NCBI GenBank assembly: GCA_026014815.1
Contig: JAOZHP010000086.1
Location: 1-64,000 of the forward strand
Reading direction: 5' to 3'
DNA length: 64,000 nt
Origin: Candidatus Bathyarchaeota archaeon
GTDB taxonomy: Archaea; Thermoproteota; Bathyarchaeia; TCS64
The notes beneath the pieces were generated by a model that saw nothing but the letters and a program-made list of their open reading frames with translations, had not been told where the DNA came from and did not search any database. The translations under genes were made by a program, and so were the position numbers. Below are positions 34,658-43,785 of this stretch, one piece after another (position 1 is the stretch's first letter; the number at the start of each line of letters is the position of its first letter).

Positions 34658-36030
34658 ATCTGGTTCAAAGTCTCTCTGTTATCGTCTTCACGGTAACCAT
34701 AGTACTGATTGCGACAGAATGGGTTGACCGTATTTTTGCTTCTTTTCTAGCTGTAGCATCGATGCTAGTTATAGGCGCTGTATCGCCTGATGAAGTTCTC
34801 CACTTTATAGATATCGAGATACTGGGCGTGATCGTTGGTATGATGCTGCTCGTATACGGCGCGGAGAAGTCAGGAATCTTCAACTGGATAGCAGTCAAAA
34901 TATTGAAGGCATCCAAATCCCCGAAAACGTTCACCGTCAATATATTACTTTTCACCACGTTTCTTTCAATAATTCTAAATAATATTGGAGCCATGCTCAT
35001 CTCAGCAAGTATCACAATCATTATGACTCGTGCCCTCAAGATGAAGCCGGAGATGCTTCTAATTTTTCAGGCAATCGTAGCTGACCTTGGGGGTATGATG
35101 CTCTTGATGAGTTCTATCCCGAACATTATCGTCGCAATTGAGGGAGATATTCCTTTTCTAGATTTTATGTATAACATCGCACCTCTAAGCATAATATTGG
35201 TTGCTATAACTATCTTGATATTTTGTAGGTTTTATCTTGGGGATACTGTGGGAGAGTTCAAGCAGGAATTCCGTTCAGTGGATCAAGGAGAATGGGTTGA
35301 TGATTTCACTGGATCAGAAACAGAGCCAGATGTTAAAACCGAGTTGCGTGCTGCAGAGTTCAATGAATGGATCGATTTATCCATCAAGGAATTTGGAGTC
35401 ATAAAGTGGAGCCGTAAACATTCAGTAGCAGCAATAATCATGACTGGAACCATATTTGGTTTTGTGATCTATGACATGATCGGTCTCACACCGGCTCTTG
35501 TAGCGTTAATCGGTGGATGCCTTATGCTGGTGTTCTCCGGTGAGGAGCCCTCAGAAGTGTTCAAAGAGATAGATTGGTCCACAATCATCTTCCTAGCAGG
35601 CCTATTCATTATGATTAATGGAATGATCAACATAGGACTGATAGAAATTCTATCCATAAGCATCCTAAACATAGCTGGAAGATGGCCTGATAGCCTCCAT
35701 ATCGCCATAATGTGGCTATCAGCTATACCATCAGGACTCGTAGATAATATTCCATTGACAGCGACTCTTGCGCCCATTCTATCAAGCTGGGTGTTAGGAG
35801 GTGTGTCGTCTGATGTGTGGTGGGGTCTCGTGGCTGGCGCAAATATTGGAGGAAACTTTACACCGATAGGTTCACCGAGCACCATTATTGTGTTGGGTGT
35901 CTCTGAGCGTGAAGGGCATCCTATTTCTATGGGTAAGTTTTTCAAGATCTGCTTTGGAATTACGATGGTGCATCTTTTTGTATCAATGATATACCTGTAC
36001 ATCATTTTTAACATACTATACGTTTCATGA
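34654..36030 (+). CDS. ArsB/NhaD-type permease
   Basis: The 458-residue polytopic membrane protein has about 11 hydrophobic segments and the ion-transporter superfamily signatures D-N-I-P-L-T-A-T near the C-terminus, N-N-I-G-A-M-L-I in the first half and G-A-N-I-G-G-N-F-T-P-I-G-S-P-S in the last third. ArsB-like arsenite efflux and NhaD-like Na+/H+ exchange share this layout, and no arsenic resistance neighbours are present. Its first codon lies inside the coiled-coil gene. Confidence 0.87.
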   Translation: MNLVQSLSVIVFTVTIVLIATEWVDRIFASFLAVASMLVIGAVSPDEVLHFIDIEILGVIVGMMLLVYGAEKSGIFNWIAVKILKASKSPKTFTVNILLFTTFLSIILNNIGAMLISASITIIMTRALKMKPEMLLIFQAIVADLGGMMLLMSSIPNIIVAIEGDIPFLDFMYNIAPLSIILVAITILIFCRFYLGDTVGEFKQEFRSVDQGEWVDDFTGSETEPDVKTELRAAEFNEWIDLSIKEFGVIKWSRKHSVAAIIMTGTIFGFVIYDMIGLTPALVALIGGCLMLVFSGEEPSEVFKEIDWSTIIFLAGLFIMINGMINIGLIEILSISILNIAGRWPDSLHIAIMWLSAIPSGLVDNIPLTATLAPILSSWVLGGVSSDVWWGLVAGANIGGNFTPIGSPSTIIVLGVSEREGHPISMGKFFKICFGITMVHLFVSMIYLYIIFNILYVS

Positions 36031-36248
36031 GAACAGTCATGATGAATTATTTTAATCACGTAAATCTGAACTCCCTGTCAAAACGTTAGTACGAATCTAC
36101 CCCAGTTCCCTTAACTAAAAATAACGAAAGGTGAATGCCCCGATTTTTGGAGTCGTTCATGAGTTTCAGGTACATGAAATAATCCGCGTCAGGCGGGTAA
36201 CTTACAAACATGCCTTATATTTCAATTATAGATAGTTAAAAGAACACC
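36031..36248 (+). promoter_or_regulatory. intergenic region with promoter for 36249
   Basis: CTTATATTTCAATTATAG at 36212-36229 provides a TATA-like box about 27-35 nt before the ATG at 36249. GTACGAATCTACCCCAGTTCCC at 36090 vaguely resembles a tRNA T-arm 3' end. Confidence 0.35.
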
Positions 36249-37286
36249 ATGTCACTAGTAGGTGGAACCCCATTCTGGTTAAAGATTGAAGCAGCCAAGT
36301 ACGCCCACAAGATCATCAACGAGCGATGCGCTGTGAAACCCGATGAGGAAGTGCTCATCCTCACGGACACCAAGACAGAGCTTGAGATGTCCATGAGCCT
36401 CGCGCAGGCAGCCGCAGCGGTAGGCGCGAGATGGAACTTGCTTGTTCAAGACGCTTGGATGGATGAATCCAGCCCCAGAATCTTGACAGATATAGCTAAA
36501 CAAGCACTGCTGGCAACCGACCTGTTCCTCGATGTAGGATACAGCCTCTACCCGGATGTCCCCCCAGAGTACACCCAGATGCTGAAGGACAAGAAGACCC
36601 GGCGGATGACGCTGGAGTGCAGGACCCTGAGAAGCATGATAGGAGGAGGTACCGACTGTGACCCTAAAATCTTCTATGATATCGGGGAGAGGATGAGACC
36701 ATACGTGGAGGATGGGGAAGGTGAGGTCCACTGCACCAGCAGGTTGGGCACAGACCTACGATGCAACGTCAAAGGCGCTAGAAACATCAATTACACGGGT
36801 ATGGCGGACAAACCCGGAATGTCAATGTGTACACCTGATGGGGAGTTCGAGATCTACCCTGTCCTGGGCTCCGCCAATGGCGTGATAGTCGCGGATGGAC
36901 CCATGAACCATGTCAGGGAGAGCACGGGAGTCTACGGAAACTACCCCTGGGACGCCTACAAGGACCCGTTGAAGGTGATCGTGGAGGAAGGCAAGTACGT
37001 GGAGGTCATCGGTGAGGGCGGTGACGCGGACAAGTTCCGGTGGCTCATCGAGAACATCCCCAACGCCGATAACTTCGGGGAGTTCGCCATGGGCACTAAT
37101 CCTCTTTGCCGTGAGACAGGGGAGTTCTCGGAGGAGAAGAAGAAGCTAGGCAACGTCCACGTGGCGTATGGCAGAGGCTGCACTCCCGCTGTTCCTTGTA
37201 ACATTCACCTGGACATCGTACTGAGAAAGCCAAGAGTAGAGATCGATGGAGTGCCGATTATCGACAAAGGGAAACTCCTCATCTAA
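36249..37286 (+). CDS. M29-like aminopeptidase / NicX-like metallohydrolase
   Basis: The 345-residue protein resembles the thermophilic aminopeptidase (M29/AmpS) superfamily. The late motif G-E-F-A-M-G-T-N-P, followed by K-K-L-G-N-V-H-V-A-Y-G-R, supplies the conserved Glu and His metal ligands. The N-terminal half has a Rossmann-like D-T-K-T-E-L-E-M region. Some relatives are ring-cleaving dioxygenase-like (2,5-dihydroxypyridine), so the substrate is open. It starts the block of peptide and amide hydrolases. Confidence 0.8.
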   Translation: MSLVGGTPFWLKIEAAKYAHKIINERCAVKPDEEVLILTDTKTELEMSMSLAQAAAAVGARWNLLVQDAWMDESSPRILTDIAKQALLATDLFLDVGYSLYPDVPPEYTQMLKDKKTRRMTLECRTLRSMIGGGTDCDPKIFYDIGERMRPYVEDGEGEVHCTSRLGTDLRCNVKGARNINYTGMADKPGMSMCTPDGEFEIYPVLGSANGVIVADGPMNHVRESTGVYGNYPWDAYKDPLKVIVEEGKYVEVIGEGGDADKFRWLIENIPNADNFGEFAMGTNPLCRETGEFSEEKKKLGNVHVAYGRGCTPAVPCNIHLDIVLRKPRVEIDGVPIIDKGKLLI

Positions 37287-37335
37287 CTCCTTGAACACGA
37301 CTGTAAGGTCGGTTACTCTAATTCACCAACGGCTG

Positions 37336-37917
37336 TCAAGATGAGTCGTGTTGATCCGGCGTCAATATCAAGCTCTCTATGTAGCCTGTGCTCCAGTTTC
37401 CGTTGTTTCTGCGTGACTTTATTGTGGATGCCATCCACAGCCAGTCGAAGGATTGTTTCACGCTCTCGATCTCTCCTGCATCTACATACACTGTCTCACC
37501 GTTCTCACTCAGCACCCTGAGCGTGTATCGTTCTCCGACTCTTCCAAGCTCCACTGCGTATCTCTGTCCCCAGGAGAGTGGCTCCTCGCCGTGGAAAGCC
37601 CAGAGGTCTTGTCCCTGATGCCGCTGCTCATAGTGGATCGTCCATCCGTCAGTGGTTTTCCGTGCGTAGATCCAGATGTGGTTATCCCAGTCAATTCGGA
37701 GTTCCCAGAGCCTGAGAAGCCCCCTGTTCAGCTCGTCCTCGACGTAGGCTTCTTCGATACAGACGATGAACCGGTGATGATAGTCGTCGGTGACCCTTGT
37801 CTCCTTGCCGATGTATCTCACGGCGCTTCTGTTAGCCTTCACCCAGCTGACTCTGTCACCTTGAACGATTATGGATTCATCGATGTCTTCTCGGGTCCAC
37901 TCGCTGAAGTCGAACAA
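37336..37917 (-). CDS. exported lectin-like (concanavalin-fold) protein
   Basis: From TTG 37917 it has 193 residues with beta-sandwich features of LamG/concanavalin-like domains: L-W-E-L-R-I-D-W, Y-A-V-E-L-G-R-V-G-E-R-Y-T-L-R-V-L and a C-terminal G-Y-I-E-S-L-I-L. The frame stays open upstream and codes a hydrophobic signal-like segment (L-S-V-L-F-L-G-C-F-S-I-C-I-L-G-V-S) with no ATG, GTG or TTG. An ATT at 37972-37974 could start it. With that segment the protein is probably exported or anchored. Its ligand is unknown. Confidence 0.6.
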   Translation of the reverse strand: MFDFSEWTREDIDESIIVQGDRVSWVKANRSAVRYIGKETRVTDDYHHRFIVCIEEAYVEDELNRGLLRLWELRIDWDNHIWIYARKTTDGWTIHYEQRHQGQDLWAFHGEEPLSWGQRYAVELGRVGERYTLRVLSENGETVYVDAGEIESVKQSFDWLWMASTIKSRRNNGNWSTGYIESLILTPDQHDSS

Positions 37918-38136
37918 TGATACTCCCAGGATACAGATAGAGAAACACCCTAAAAAAAGGACGCTGAGATCAATAGTCGTTAACTGCTTCCAGCTACCAG
38001 ATTATTACACTATACATCTGAAAATCTCGCTTAGCATCAGAAAACAGATTCAAGGTACTGGTACAAGCTGCTGAGAGAGGTGGTCTAGGCTGGTAACTCT
38101 TTTAACGGGTTTATAGTACTAATTGAACGTGATATT

Positions 38137-38925
38137 TTGGTTGTAATTGATGCACATACCCATTTCGCGGATGTTGGGAAGGGTTCCCCTCCGAACACCC
38201 CCGAAGACCTGGTCTCCGTTATGAATCAAAACGGCATAGACGCCATGATAACCACGCCGCCTTATTCTTCCATCTCAGATGAACGGACATATGACGAGCC
38301 AAACATGTTCATCTATGAGGCTATGAAAAAATACCCGAAAAGAATCTACGGCTTCGCAAGAATCAATCCACATTTTAAAGAAAAAGCAGTGGAGAGAGCA
38401 GAAAAGTTCCTTAAGAAAGGGTTCTGGGGAATAAAGTTCCATCCACGGAACGAGGCCGTCGCAGCTAACGATCCTGAACTTATCTTCCCGATTGTCGAAA
38501 AAGCGGAGAAGTATAAGGCTGCTATATTGTATCACACCGGTCAGCCGGATACCTATGGCTTCGCCCAGCCTACTCTCTGCGGTGACGTAGCAGATCACTT
38601 CCCAGAGGTACCAATCATCGTGGGGCATATGGGGAAGGGGCTCTTTGACGACGCCATCCTCATCGCTAAATGGTTCGACAACATAATACTGGAAACCTCC
38701 TTCAGAACCCCACACAACATAACGAAAGCAGTCAGAATAATTGGACCTGAAAGAATTGTGTATGGCTCAGACTTCTACATGGGAGGCCCCACGGGGCCTG
38801 AACTAAACATGATGACCGTGAAGCTCGCGGATATATCCGAGGAGGACAAGAAAATGATTCTAGGCGAGAACATCAACCGGATCATGAAGATGGAAGTCAC
38901 AAGCCATTTCGGAGGAGACGAGTAA
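38137..38925 (+). CDS. amidohydrolase (PF04909-type TIM barrel)
   Basis: The 262-residue metal-dependent hydrolase has the ligand set D-A-H7-T-H9, Y-H133-T-G, G-H164-M-G and G-S-D212-F. This family includes decarboxylases (ACMSD-like) and amide/lactone hydrolases. The start is TTG. The next gene begins at the base after its stop codon and is its paralogue, suggesting a heteromeric complex. Confidence 0.88.
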   Translation: MVVIDAHTHFADVGKGSPPNTPEDLVSVMNQNGIDAMITTPPYSSISDERTYDEPNMFIYEAMKKYPKRIYGFARINPHFKEKAVERAEKFLKKGFWGIKFHPRNEAVAANDPELIFPIVEKAEKYKAAILYHTGQPDTYGFAQPTLCGDVADHFPEVPIIVGHMGKGLFDDAILIAKWFDNIILETSFRTPHNITKAVRIIGPERIVYGSDFYMGGPTGPELNMMTVKLADISEEDKKMILGENINRIMKMEVTSHFGGDE

Positions 38926-39636
38926 ATGGAAGTAATCGACGCCCTGACTTTCCTCGGAGAGACAATCTACTGGAAGCAACCCGCCGAGGAACTCATCAAG
39001 CGAATGGATAAGAACAAGATAGACATGGCCATCGCGACTCCGCCACCGCCAGGCCCAGATTACTCGGAGGCAAATAGAAGAGTGTACGAAGCCGTGAAAA
39101 AATATCCAGACAGGATAATTGGCTTCTTCAGGGTCAATCCTCACTACAAAGAGAAGGCGCTCGCGGAAGCTGAGACCGCTGTAAAGGACTGGGGCTTCAA
39201 GGGCTTCAAAATGGATCCAACGAACGAGGCTTTCGGTCTGACTCCACGTACTGCAGAGGACGTGATGGAGCTAGCTAGAAAGCTTAAGGTACCAGTCTAT
39301 TTCCACACAGGAGACTCAATTTTCTGCCCCCCTGTGAGAGTTGAACAGATCGCGAGATTGTACCCTAAAGTAACGGTGATGATGCATGCATCAACAGAAA
39401 CAGCGGTGATGGCGATGAGACAGATGAACATCGTACTCGCTACAGGCCCCCTCGGAAGACCGATGCCTCTCGACGCGGCAAGTGAAAGATTCGACACCAA
39501 AAGGCTGGTCTTCAGCACCAGGGCGCCAATAGGTTTCCCAGAGCTAGAACTCAGAATAGTGGAACTATCGACACTGGATGAAGACACTAAACACCGGATA
39601 ATGAGTGAGAACATCAAGAGAATACTCAAAATATAA
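38926..39636 (+). CDS. amidohydrolase paralogue lacking key metal ligands
   Basis: The 236-residue protein aligns along its length with the preceding one (E-A-V-K-K-Y-P-D-R-I-I-G-F-F-R-V-N-P-H-Y-K-E-K-A). The N-terminal D-A-H-T-H has become D-A-L7-T-F9, and the terminal G-S-D is now S-T-R. His127 (F-H-T-G) and His154 (M-M-H-A) remain. It is therefore probably inactive or metal-poor and may regulate or stabilise the active partner. The gap between the two genes is 0 bp. Confidence 0.85.
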   Translation: MEVIDALTFLGETIYWKQPAEELIKRMDKNKIDMAIATPPPPGPDYSEANRRVYEAVKKYPDRIIGFFRVNPHYKEKALAEAETAVKDWGFKGFKMDPTNEAFGLTPRTAEDVMELARKLKVPVYFHTGDSIFCPPVRVEQIARLYPKVTVMMHASTETAVMAMRQMNIVLATGPLGRPMPLDAASERFDTKRLVFSTRAPIGFPELELRIVELSTLDEDTKHRIMSENIKRILKI

Positions 39637-39725
39637 TATCAGAACACAAGCACACTGTCTCCCCGGCTCTACATTTCAACCTCTTATTCCTTTTTTGAGT
39701 AAAACATGGAAAAAATTGAGAGTGA

Positions 39726-41381
39726 TTAATTGGTCCTCTCAAGCGTTATTCGAGTCGCCATACCACGTGACCTTAGGACTCCTTTTAGCTGACCGCTTAC
39801 CGCGGTTAACTCAAGGATGACGTCAGTGTAGTCGCTGGTTCCCCACCGCGCAAACTCCTTTGGAAATATGTACTTGAATGCCCCAGTGACCTTACCCTCG
39901 GTGGCTTTGAATTCATCAAGAACCATGCTTTCTTCTTGAGGGTCTCTGACGGTGCCGTGTGTTTCATCTTTTATGTTTAGTTCTAGCGTGTGGAATCCTG
40001 ATGAGTTATAGTACTCGCCTTTCCATGTGCCTTCTAGTTCAAGGCTTGTGTCGATCACTGGTTTCTCTGGAGTGTATCTTGGTAGACTCGTGGTTCCGAA
40101 GCTGATGCTCTTGGCTTGCTCATCCTCACCATAATCTATGGTTACCTCATACCCGTCGTTCGACGGTCCATGAGCTATGTAACGGGCATCATCTATTCTC
40201 TCCAGCAGCACCATGTTGTTCATAGTTAGGAACCCGTTCCGCATCCCCAACGCTACTTGGCGGGTCTCGTCACCGTAGACACCACAGATCTTGTCCCAGT
40301 TCCCGGGAACCGTTTGAAGGGTTTCGCTGAAACGTGGCTTTTCTTCTACTACAATCCTTAGGATGGTGGGTGATGGTGGTCTCCAGCCTGAGCCGTCTTG
40401 AAGGTTACTGAGCCAGCACACACCTGCCTTCTTCTCGGGGTAGAAGCAGACGTTGTTGGTGAAGTCAGGTAGCCCACCGGTGTGGCTCAGCATGACGTGC
40501 CCGTCATGGATGCTGTAGAACCATGTGAGTCCCATGCCGCTTCTGGAGTTACCTGAGGGAGCCTGAAGCCGATGCATCTCCTCTATGGTCTCCTCTTTGA
40601 GTATTCGTCTACCTTTGAAGCTGCCTCCATTCATGTTCATTATCACAAAGTTGGCCAGATCGAGGACAGTAGAGTAAAGGCTCCCCGCTGGGTCCTCGGG
40701 CATAGTGCCCAGAAGGTAGGGAGAGACGGGTATCAGCGGCTTATCTGGGCCTCCCGCTCGCTTATATCCCTGAGCCAGTTTACCGCTGATCTCTGGAGTG
40801 AGTGTGAAGGTGCTTGACTTCATCTCCAATGGTTGGAGCACTTTCTCTGTGACGTATTTATCGTAGGTTTTTCCTGAGAAGAGTTCTATGAGGTACCCGG
40901 CGATCATGTATGCTGTGTTGCAGTAGGCCCACGCTTCGCCTCGGGGCCTGACGGCACGGGCGGCGGACTCTATGTATCCTTTCATGGTCAAGGGCTCCTC
41001 GTCAAGCATGTATATCGGCGGAACCCGTGTGGGCATTCCGCTACGATGGGTAAGCAGGTCACGGATAGTAGGCTCATCTCCCTGCACATCCCGGATCTTA
41101 ACATCCAGGTGACTGTTGGCTTCGTCGTCCAGACTGAATTTACCTTTCTCCATTAGCTGGAGGAGTCCAACAGTGACGACGGGCTTCGTCACTGACGCGC
41201 ACCTGTAAACGGTCTCCGCCTCGGCGTGCTCTTTTTCGTCTACGTTAGCATAACCGAACCCCTTGCTCCATGCCACCTCTCCGCCTCGAATAATCGATAC
41301 ACTGGAACCGGAGTGGCTTCGACAGGAGAGCTCGGCCTCAACAAACCTATCAATATTCTCAATTACGCGGCTATCAAGCAT
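39726..41381 (-). CDS. serine hydrolase, class C beta-lactamase/PBP family
   Basis: The 551-residue protein has the catalytic Ser63-x-x-Lys66 (A-S-V-T-K-P), Tyr153-x-Asn155 (A-Y-C-N-T) and an H-T-G-G motif near residue 300 in place of K-T-G. A C-terminal beta-rich domain (about 390-551) resembles the lipocalin-like tail of many archaeal and bacterial homologues. There is no signal peptide, so it is likely cytoplasmic. An esterase or D-amino-peptidase role is inferred. Confidence 0.9.
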   Translation of the reverse strand: MLDSRVIENIDRFVEAELSCRSHSGSSVSIIRGGEVAWSKGFGYANVDEKEHAEAETVYRCASVTKPVVTVGLLQLMEKGKFSLDDEANSHLDVKIRDVQGDEPTIRDLLTHRSGMPTRVPPIYMLDEEPLTMKGYIESAARAVRPRGEAWAYCNTAYMIAGYLIELFSGKTYDKYVTEKVLQPLEMKSSTFTLTPEISGKLAQGYKRAGGPDKPLIPVSPYLLGTMPEDPAGSLYSTVLDLANFVIMNMNGGSFKGRRILKEETIEEMHRLQAPSGNSRSGMGLTWFYSIHDGHVMLSHTGGLPDFTNNVCFYPEKKAGVCWLSNLQDGSGWRPPSPTILRIVVEEKPRFSETLQTVPGNWDKICGVYGDETRQVALGMRNGFLTMNNMVLLERIDDARYIAHGPSNDGYEVTIDYGEDEQAKSISFGTTSLPRYTPEKPVIDTSLELEGTWKGEYYNSSGFHTLELNIKDETHGTVRDPQEESMVLDEFKATEGKVTGAFKYIFPKEFARWGTSDYTDVILELTAVSGQLKGVLRSRGMATRITLERTN

Positions 41382-41491
41382 GATGAATCATCTCTATATT
41401 CTCAGGTGGGAAAATAAGATTAACCGCTAGACATCCACCTTGTTACTAGTAACTAGTTTCGCGGCTTTTTCGTTCTTTTTTAAAGCCTCTT

Positions 41492-41512
41492 ATATCCCCC
41501 CCGGGGGGATAT
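41492..41512 (+). promoter_or_regulatory. perfect C/G palindrome, CsoR-type operator candidate
   Basis: Arms ATATCCCCCC and GGGGGGATAT surround a single C, giving a perfect 21-nt palindrome. G/C-tract palindromes of this type are operators of CsoR/RcnR-family repressors. It lies 40 nt before the CsoR-like gene at 41552. Confidence 0.55.
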
Positions 41513-41551
41513 GGCGTCTGAATTGGGTTCTACACATAAAAACAGGAAAAG

Positions 41552-41722
41552 GTGGTCGACCGGCTCAGCAGGATCGAGGGCCACATCCGAGGAATAAAAA
41601 AGATGGTGGAAGAAGACCGAGACTGCCCAGACCGACTACACCAGGTCGCAGCCATCAAAGTGACCATCAACAAGGTAGCAGCATTACCAGTCATAGCCAA
41701 CGCAGCAACACTCATCTCCTAG
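41552..41722 (+). CDS. CsoR/RcnR-like metal-sensing repressor, short
   Basis: The GTG start is preceded by CAGGAAAAG. The 56 residues read D-R-L-S-R-I-E-G-H-I-R-G-I-K-K-M-V-E-E-D-R-D-C-P-D-R-L-H-Q-V-A-A-I-K, the N-terminal two helices of the DUF156/CsoR fold, with the first metal-ligand Cys. The C-terminal helix ends early at L-I-S, so the later His/Cys ligands of CsoR are missing. It may be a truncated gene or a minimal variant. It is the only CsoR-like gene here, with no copper exporter nearby. Confidence 0.6.
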   Translation: MVDRLSRIEGHIRGIKKMVEEDRDCPDRLHQVAAIKVTINKVAALPVIANAATLIS

Positions 41723-41832
41723 AAATCAAAGAGACTAAACTTTTTCACAAATAACCCCCCGATTTTCAAATATTTTTTTCTCAATATGACTGGTTACTTG
41801 AAGCGCAGAAACGATAGAATAGCCTCTACAGT

Positions 41833-41972
41833 GAGAGGGGGGGTAGAACAAACAAACTGAAAACCAAGGCTATTAGTCGAAAACTAGCCCCAGAACAGCC
41901 CAGAATCGATCCCAATCTACGCAAAAACGCGGTCTATTCAACGTAAAAACGCAGTCCACAACCCGAAAATCG
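41833..41972 (-). repeat. dispersed intergenic repeat, copy 3 of 3 (inverted)
   Basis: The reverse complement carries GGGTTGTGGACTGCG, GCGTTTTTACG-TTGAATAGACC-GCGTTTTTGCG, GTAGATTGGGATCGATT and GGGCTGTTCTGGGG, then a diverged linker and a C-tract. It matches copies 1 and 2. Confidence 0.75.
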
Positions 41973-42052
41973 CTAGATATATACAACCAAGAAAGAATCC
42001 TATGGAGTTGTTTTTACGTGGATTTATACCTGTGTTCTTCATGGTTCTCTGT

Positions 42053-43234
42053 ATGAGTCTTAAAGACACCGTCAGTGAGAGCATAGACAAGCATCAGGAC
42101 GAGCTAATAGAAATAAGTAAAAAGATACACAGTGAGCCAGAGCTTGGGCACCAAGAGGCAAAAGCATCCAAGCTACTCGTGAAGAACCTAAAACGACACG
42201 GCTTCAAGGTAGAGTACGGCGTCGCAGGGATGGAGACAGCGTTCATTGCAAGGAAAGGTGGAGAAAAGGGACCCGCCATAGGAATCCTCGCGGAGTACGA
42301 CGCGTTACCCGGCATCGGACATGCCTGCGGACACAACCTCATCTCCATGTCAGCCTACGGCGCAGCAATTGGGTTAGCAAAGGTCATCGAGAAGATAGAG
42401 GGAAGAATCATAATCTACGGCACCCCAGCCGAGGAAGGAGTAGTCCAGAACGCAGGCGGCAAAGTAGTCATGATAGAGAAGATCAAGGAAGCGGACTCCG
42501 CTTTGATGATCCACGCAGGCAACCGGTGGGGCAGCTACAGCATGACCAACGCACGTGAAAGCTTTCTTGTAGAGTTCCACGGCAAAAGCAGCCACGCCGG
42601 GGCAGCACCCGAGAAAGCAGTAAACGCCCTCGAAGGAGTACTCCTCACATTCCAAGGAATCAATGCCCTCCGCCAACACCTAGACAAGGATACGCGCATC
42701 CACGGAATCATCAAACACGGCGGAGACACCGCCAACACCATCCCAGACTACGCATCCGCACACCTCTACGTACGAGCCCCCAGCATGCCCAGACTAGAAG
42801 AAATCTACACAAAAGTCAAGAACATAATCAAGGGAGCCGAGCTAGCTACCGGAGCACGCAGCGAGATCACACAAGTAGCCAACACATACGCCAACAAGAT
42901 ACCTAACAAGACCCTCAGCGACCTATACCGCGTCAACATGGGCATCCTAGGAGTCGAGTGGCCAGAGGAAAAAGAACCAACAAAGAGCGGCGCCAGCACA
43001 GACTTCGGCAATGTCAGCCAAGTGATGCCAGCACTCAGCGGACACGTCTACATCGGCGACGTAGTGCTCCACAGCCCAGACGGCGCAAAAGGTACAGCCA
43101 CCCAGCAAGCCCACGAAGCCACACTTCTATCAGCCAAAGCCATCGCCTACGTAGCACTCGACCTCTTAACCGAGCCAGGTCTACTGGAGAAGGCAAAACA
43201 AGAACACAAAGAAAGGATAGAGAGACAAGGCTAG
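42053..43234 (+). CDS. M20-family amidohydrolase (AbgA/IAA-hydrolase-like)
   Basis: Starting at ATG 42053 the protein has 393 residues. G-H-A-C-G-H-N metal-ligand region near residue 85, G-T-P-A-E-E-G-V near 125 and F-H-G-K-S-S-H-A-G-A-A-P in the dimerisation domain identify the AbgA-type M20 peptidases, which cleave N-acyl amino acids or aminobenzoyl-glutamate. A TTTATA box about 29 nt before 42053 supports this start over the in-frame ATG at 42002. The 3' end overlaps the convergent FmdE-like gene by 4 bp. Confidence 0.9.
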   Translation: MSLKDTVSESIDKHQDELIEISKKIHSEPELGHQEAKASKLLVKNLKRHGFKVEYGVAGMETAFIARKGGEKGPAIGILAEYDALPGIGHACGHNLISMSAYGAAIGLAKVIEKIEGRIIIYGTPAEEGVVQNAGGKVVMIEKIKEADSALMIHAGNRWGSYSMTNARESFLVEFHGKSSHAGAAPEKAVNALEGVLLTFQGINALRQHLDKDTRIHGIIKHGGDTANTIPDYASAHLYVRAPSMPRLEEIYTKVKNIIKGAELATGARSEITQVANTYANKIPNKTLSDLYRVNMGILGVEWPEEKEPTKSGASTDFGNVSQVMPALSGHVYIGDVVLHSPDGAKGTATQQAHEATLLSAKAIAYVALDLLTEPGLLEKAKQEHKERIERQG

Positions 43235-43686
43235 CCTTGCACTATCTTGAAGATATCCCCGATCTCCGCTACCTCTAATTCCTCTACCATGTCATGGAGG
43301 ATGTCCTCGTTTTCATCTAGGTCCCCCTTTATCCTGTCAAGAACCTCCCGTCGAAGCGTCAATGTAAGGGTTCTATCCTTTGATTTGAACACCGCCTCCA
43401 CGCCCTCCTGTTCAACAACATCGATGTTGCGCTTTCCCATAGTACACCCGGTGCTACTCTGAATCCCGTCAATCACACAGCTATCAGGAGGAGCCCAGTG
43501 AAGCCTCACGGTGCAGTGAAGATCAAACCACCCCTTACAGTCAAGCCTCTCAAGGGCAGTCAACCCCATCCTGAGACCGATCACCATGAAGGGGCCGTCG
43601 TGGCCATGGAACTCGATAGCCCTCTCCTTAAGGGCCTCATCAAAGTGTCTCTGCTTGGGTTCCTCAACGAACTTCATACAATTCAC
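43231..43686 (-). CDS. FmdE-family protein (formylmethanofuran dehydrogenase subunit E-like)
   Basis: The 151-residue protein carries the family signatures F-H-G-H-D-G-P-F, G-L-R-M-G and D-G-I-Q-S-S-T-G-C-T-M-G-K-R-N-I. It lacks the C-terminal zinc knuckle of many FmdE proteins. FmdE-like proteins occur widely outside methanogenesis with unclear roles; tungsten/molybdenum enzyme maturation is only a suggestion. No Fwd subunits are nearby. Confidence 0.85.
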   Translation of the reverse strand: MNCMKFVEEPKQRHFDEALKERAIEFHGHDGPFMVIGLRMGLTALERLDCKGWFDLHCTVRLHWAPPDSCVIDGIQSSTGCTMGKRNIDVVEQEGVEAVFKSKDRTLTLTLRREVLDRIKGDLDENEDILHDMVEELEVAEIGDIFKIVQG

Positions 43687-43785
43687 CAGTATTACGATCT
43701 TCGTACTTGGTAATACCTGAAATAAATGGGTTTCGGGGCACAGATTACTTCTTTATACTCATATCAGTCATAATTCGTGATTACA

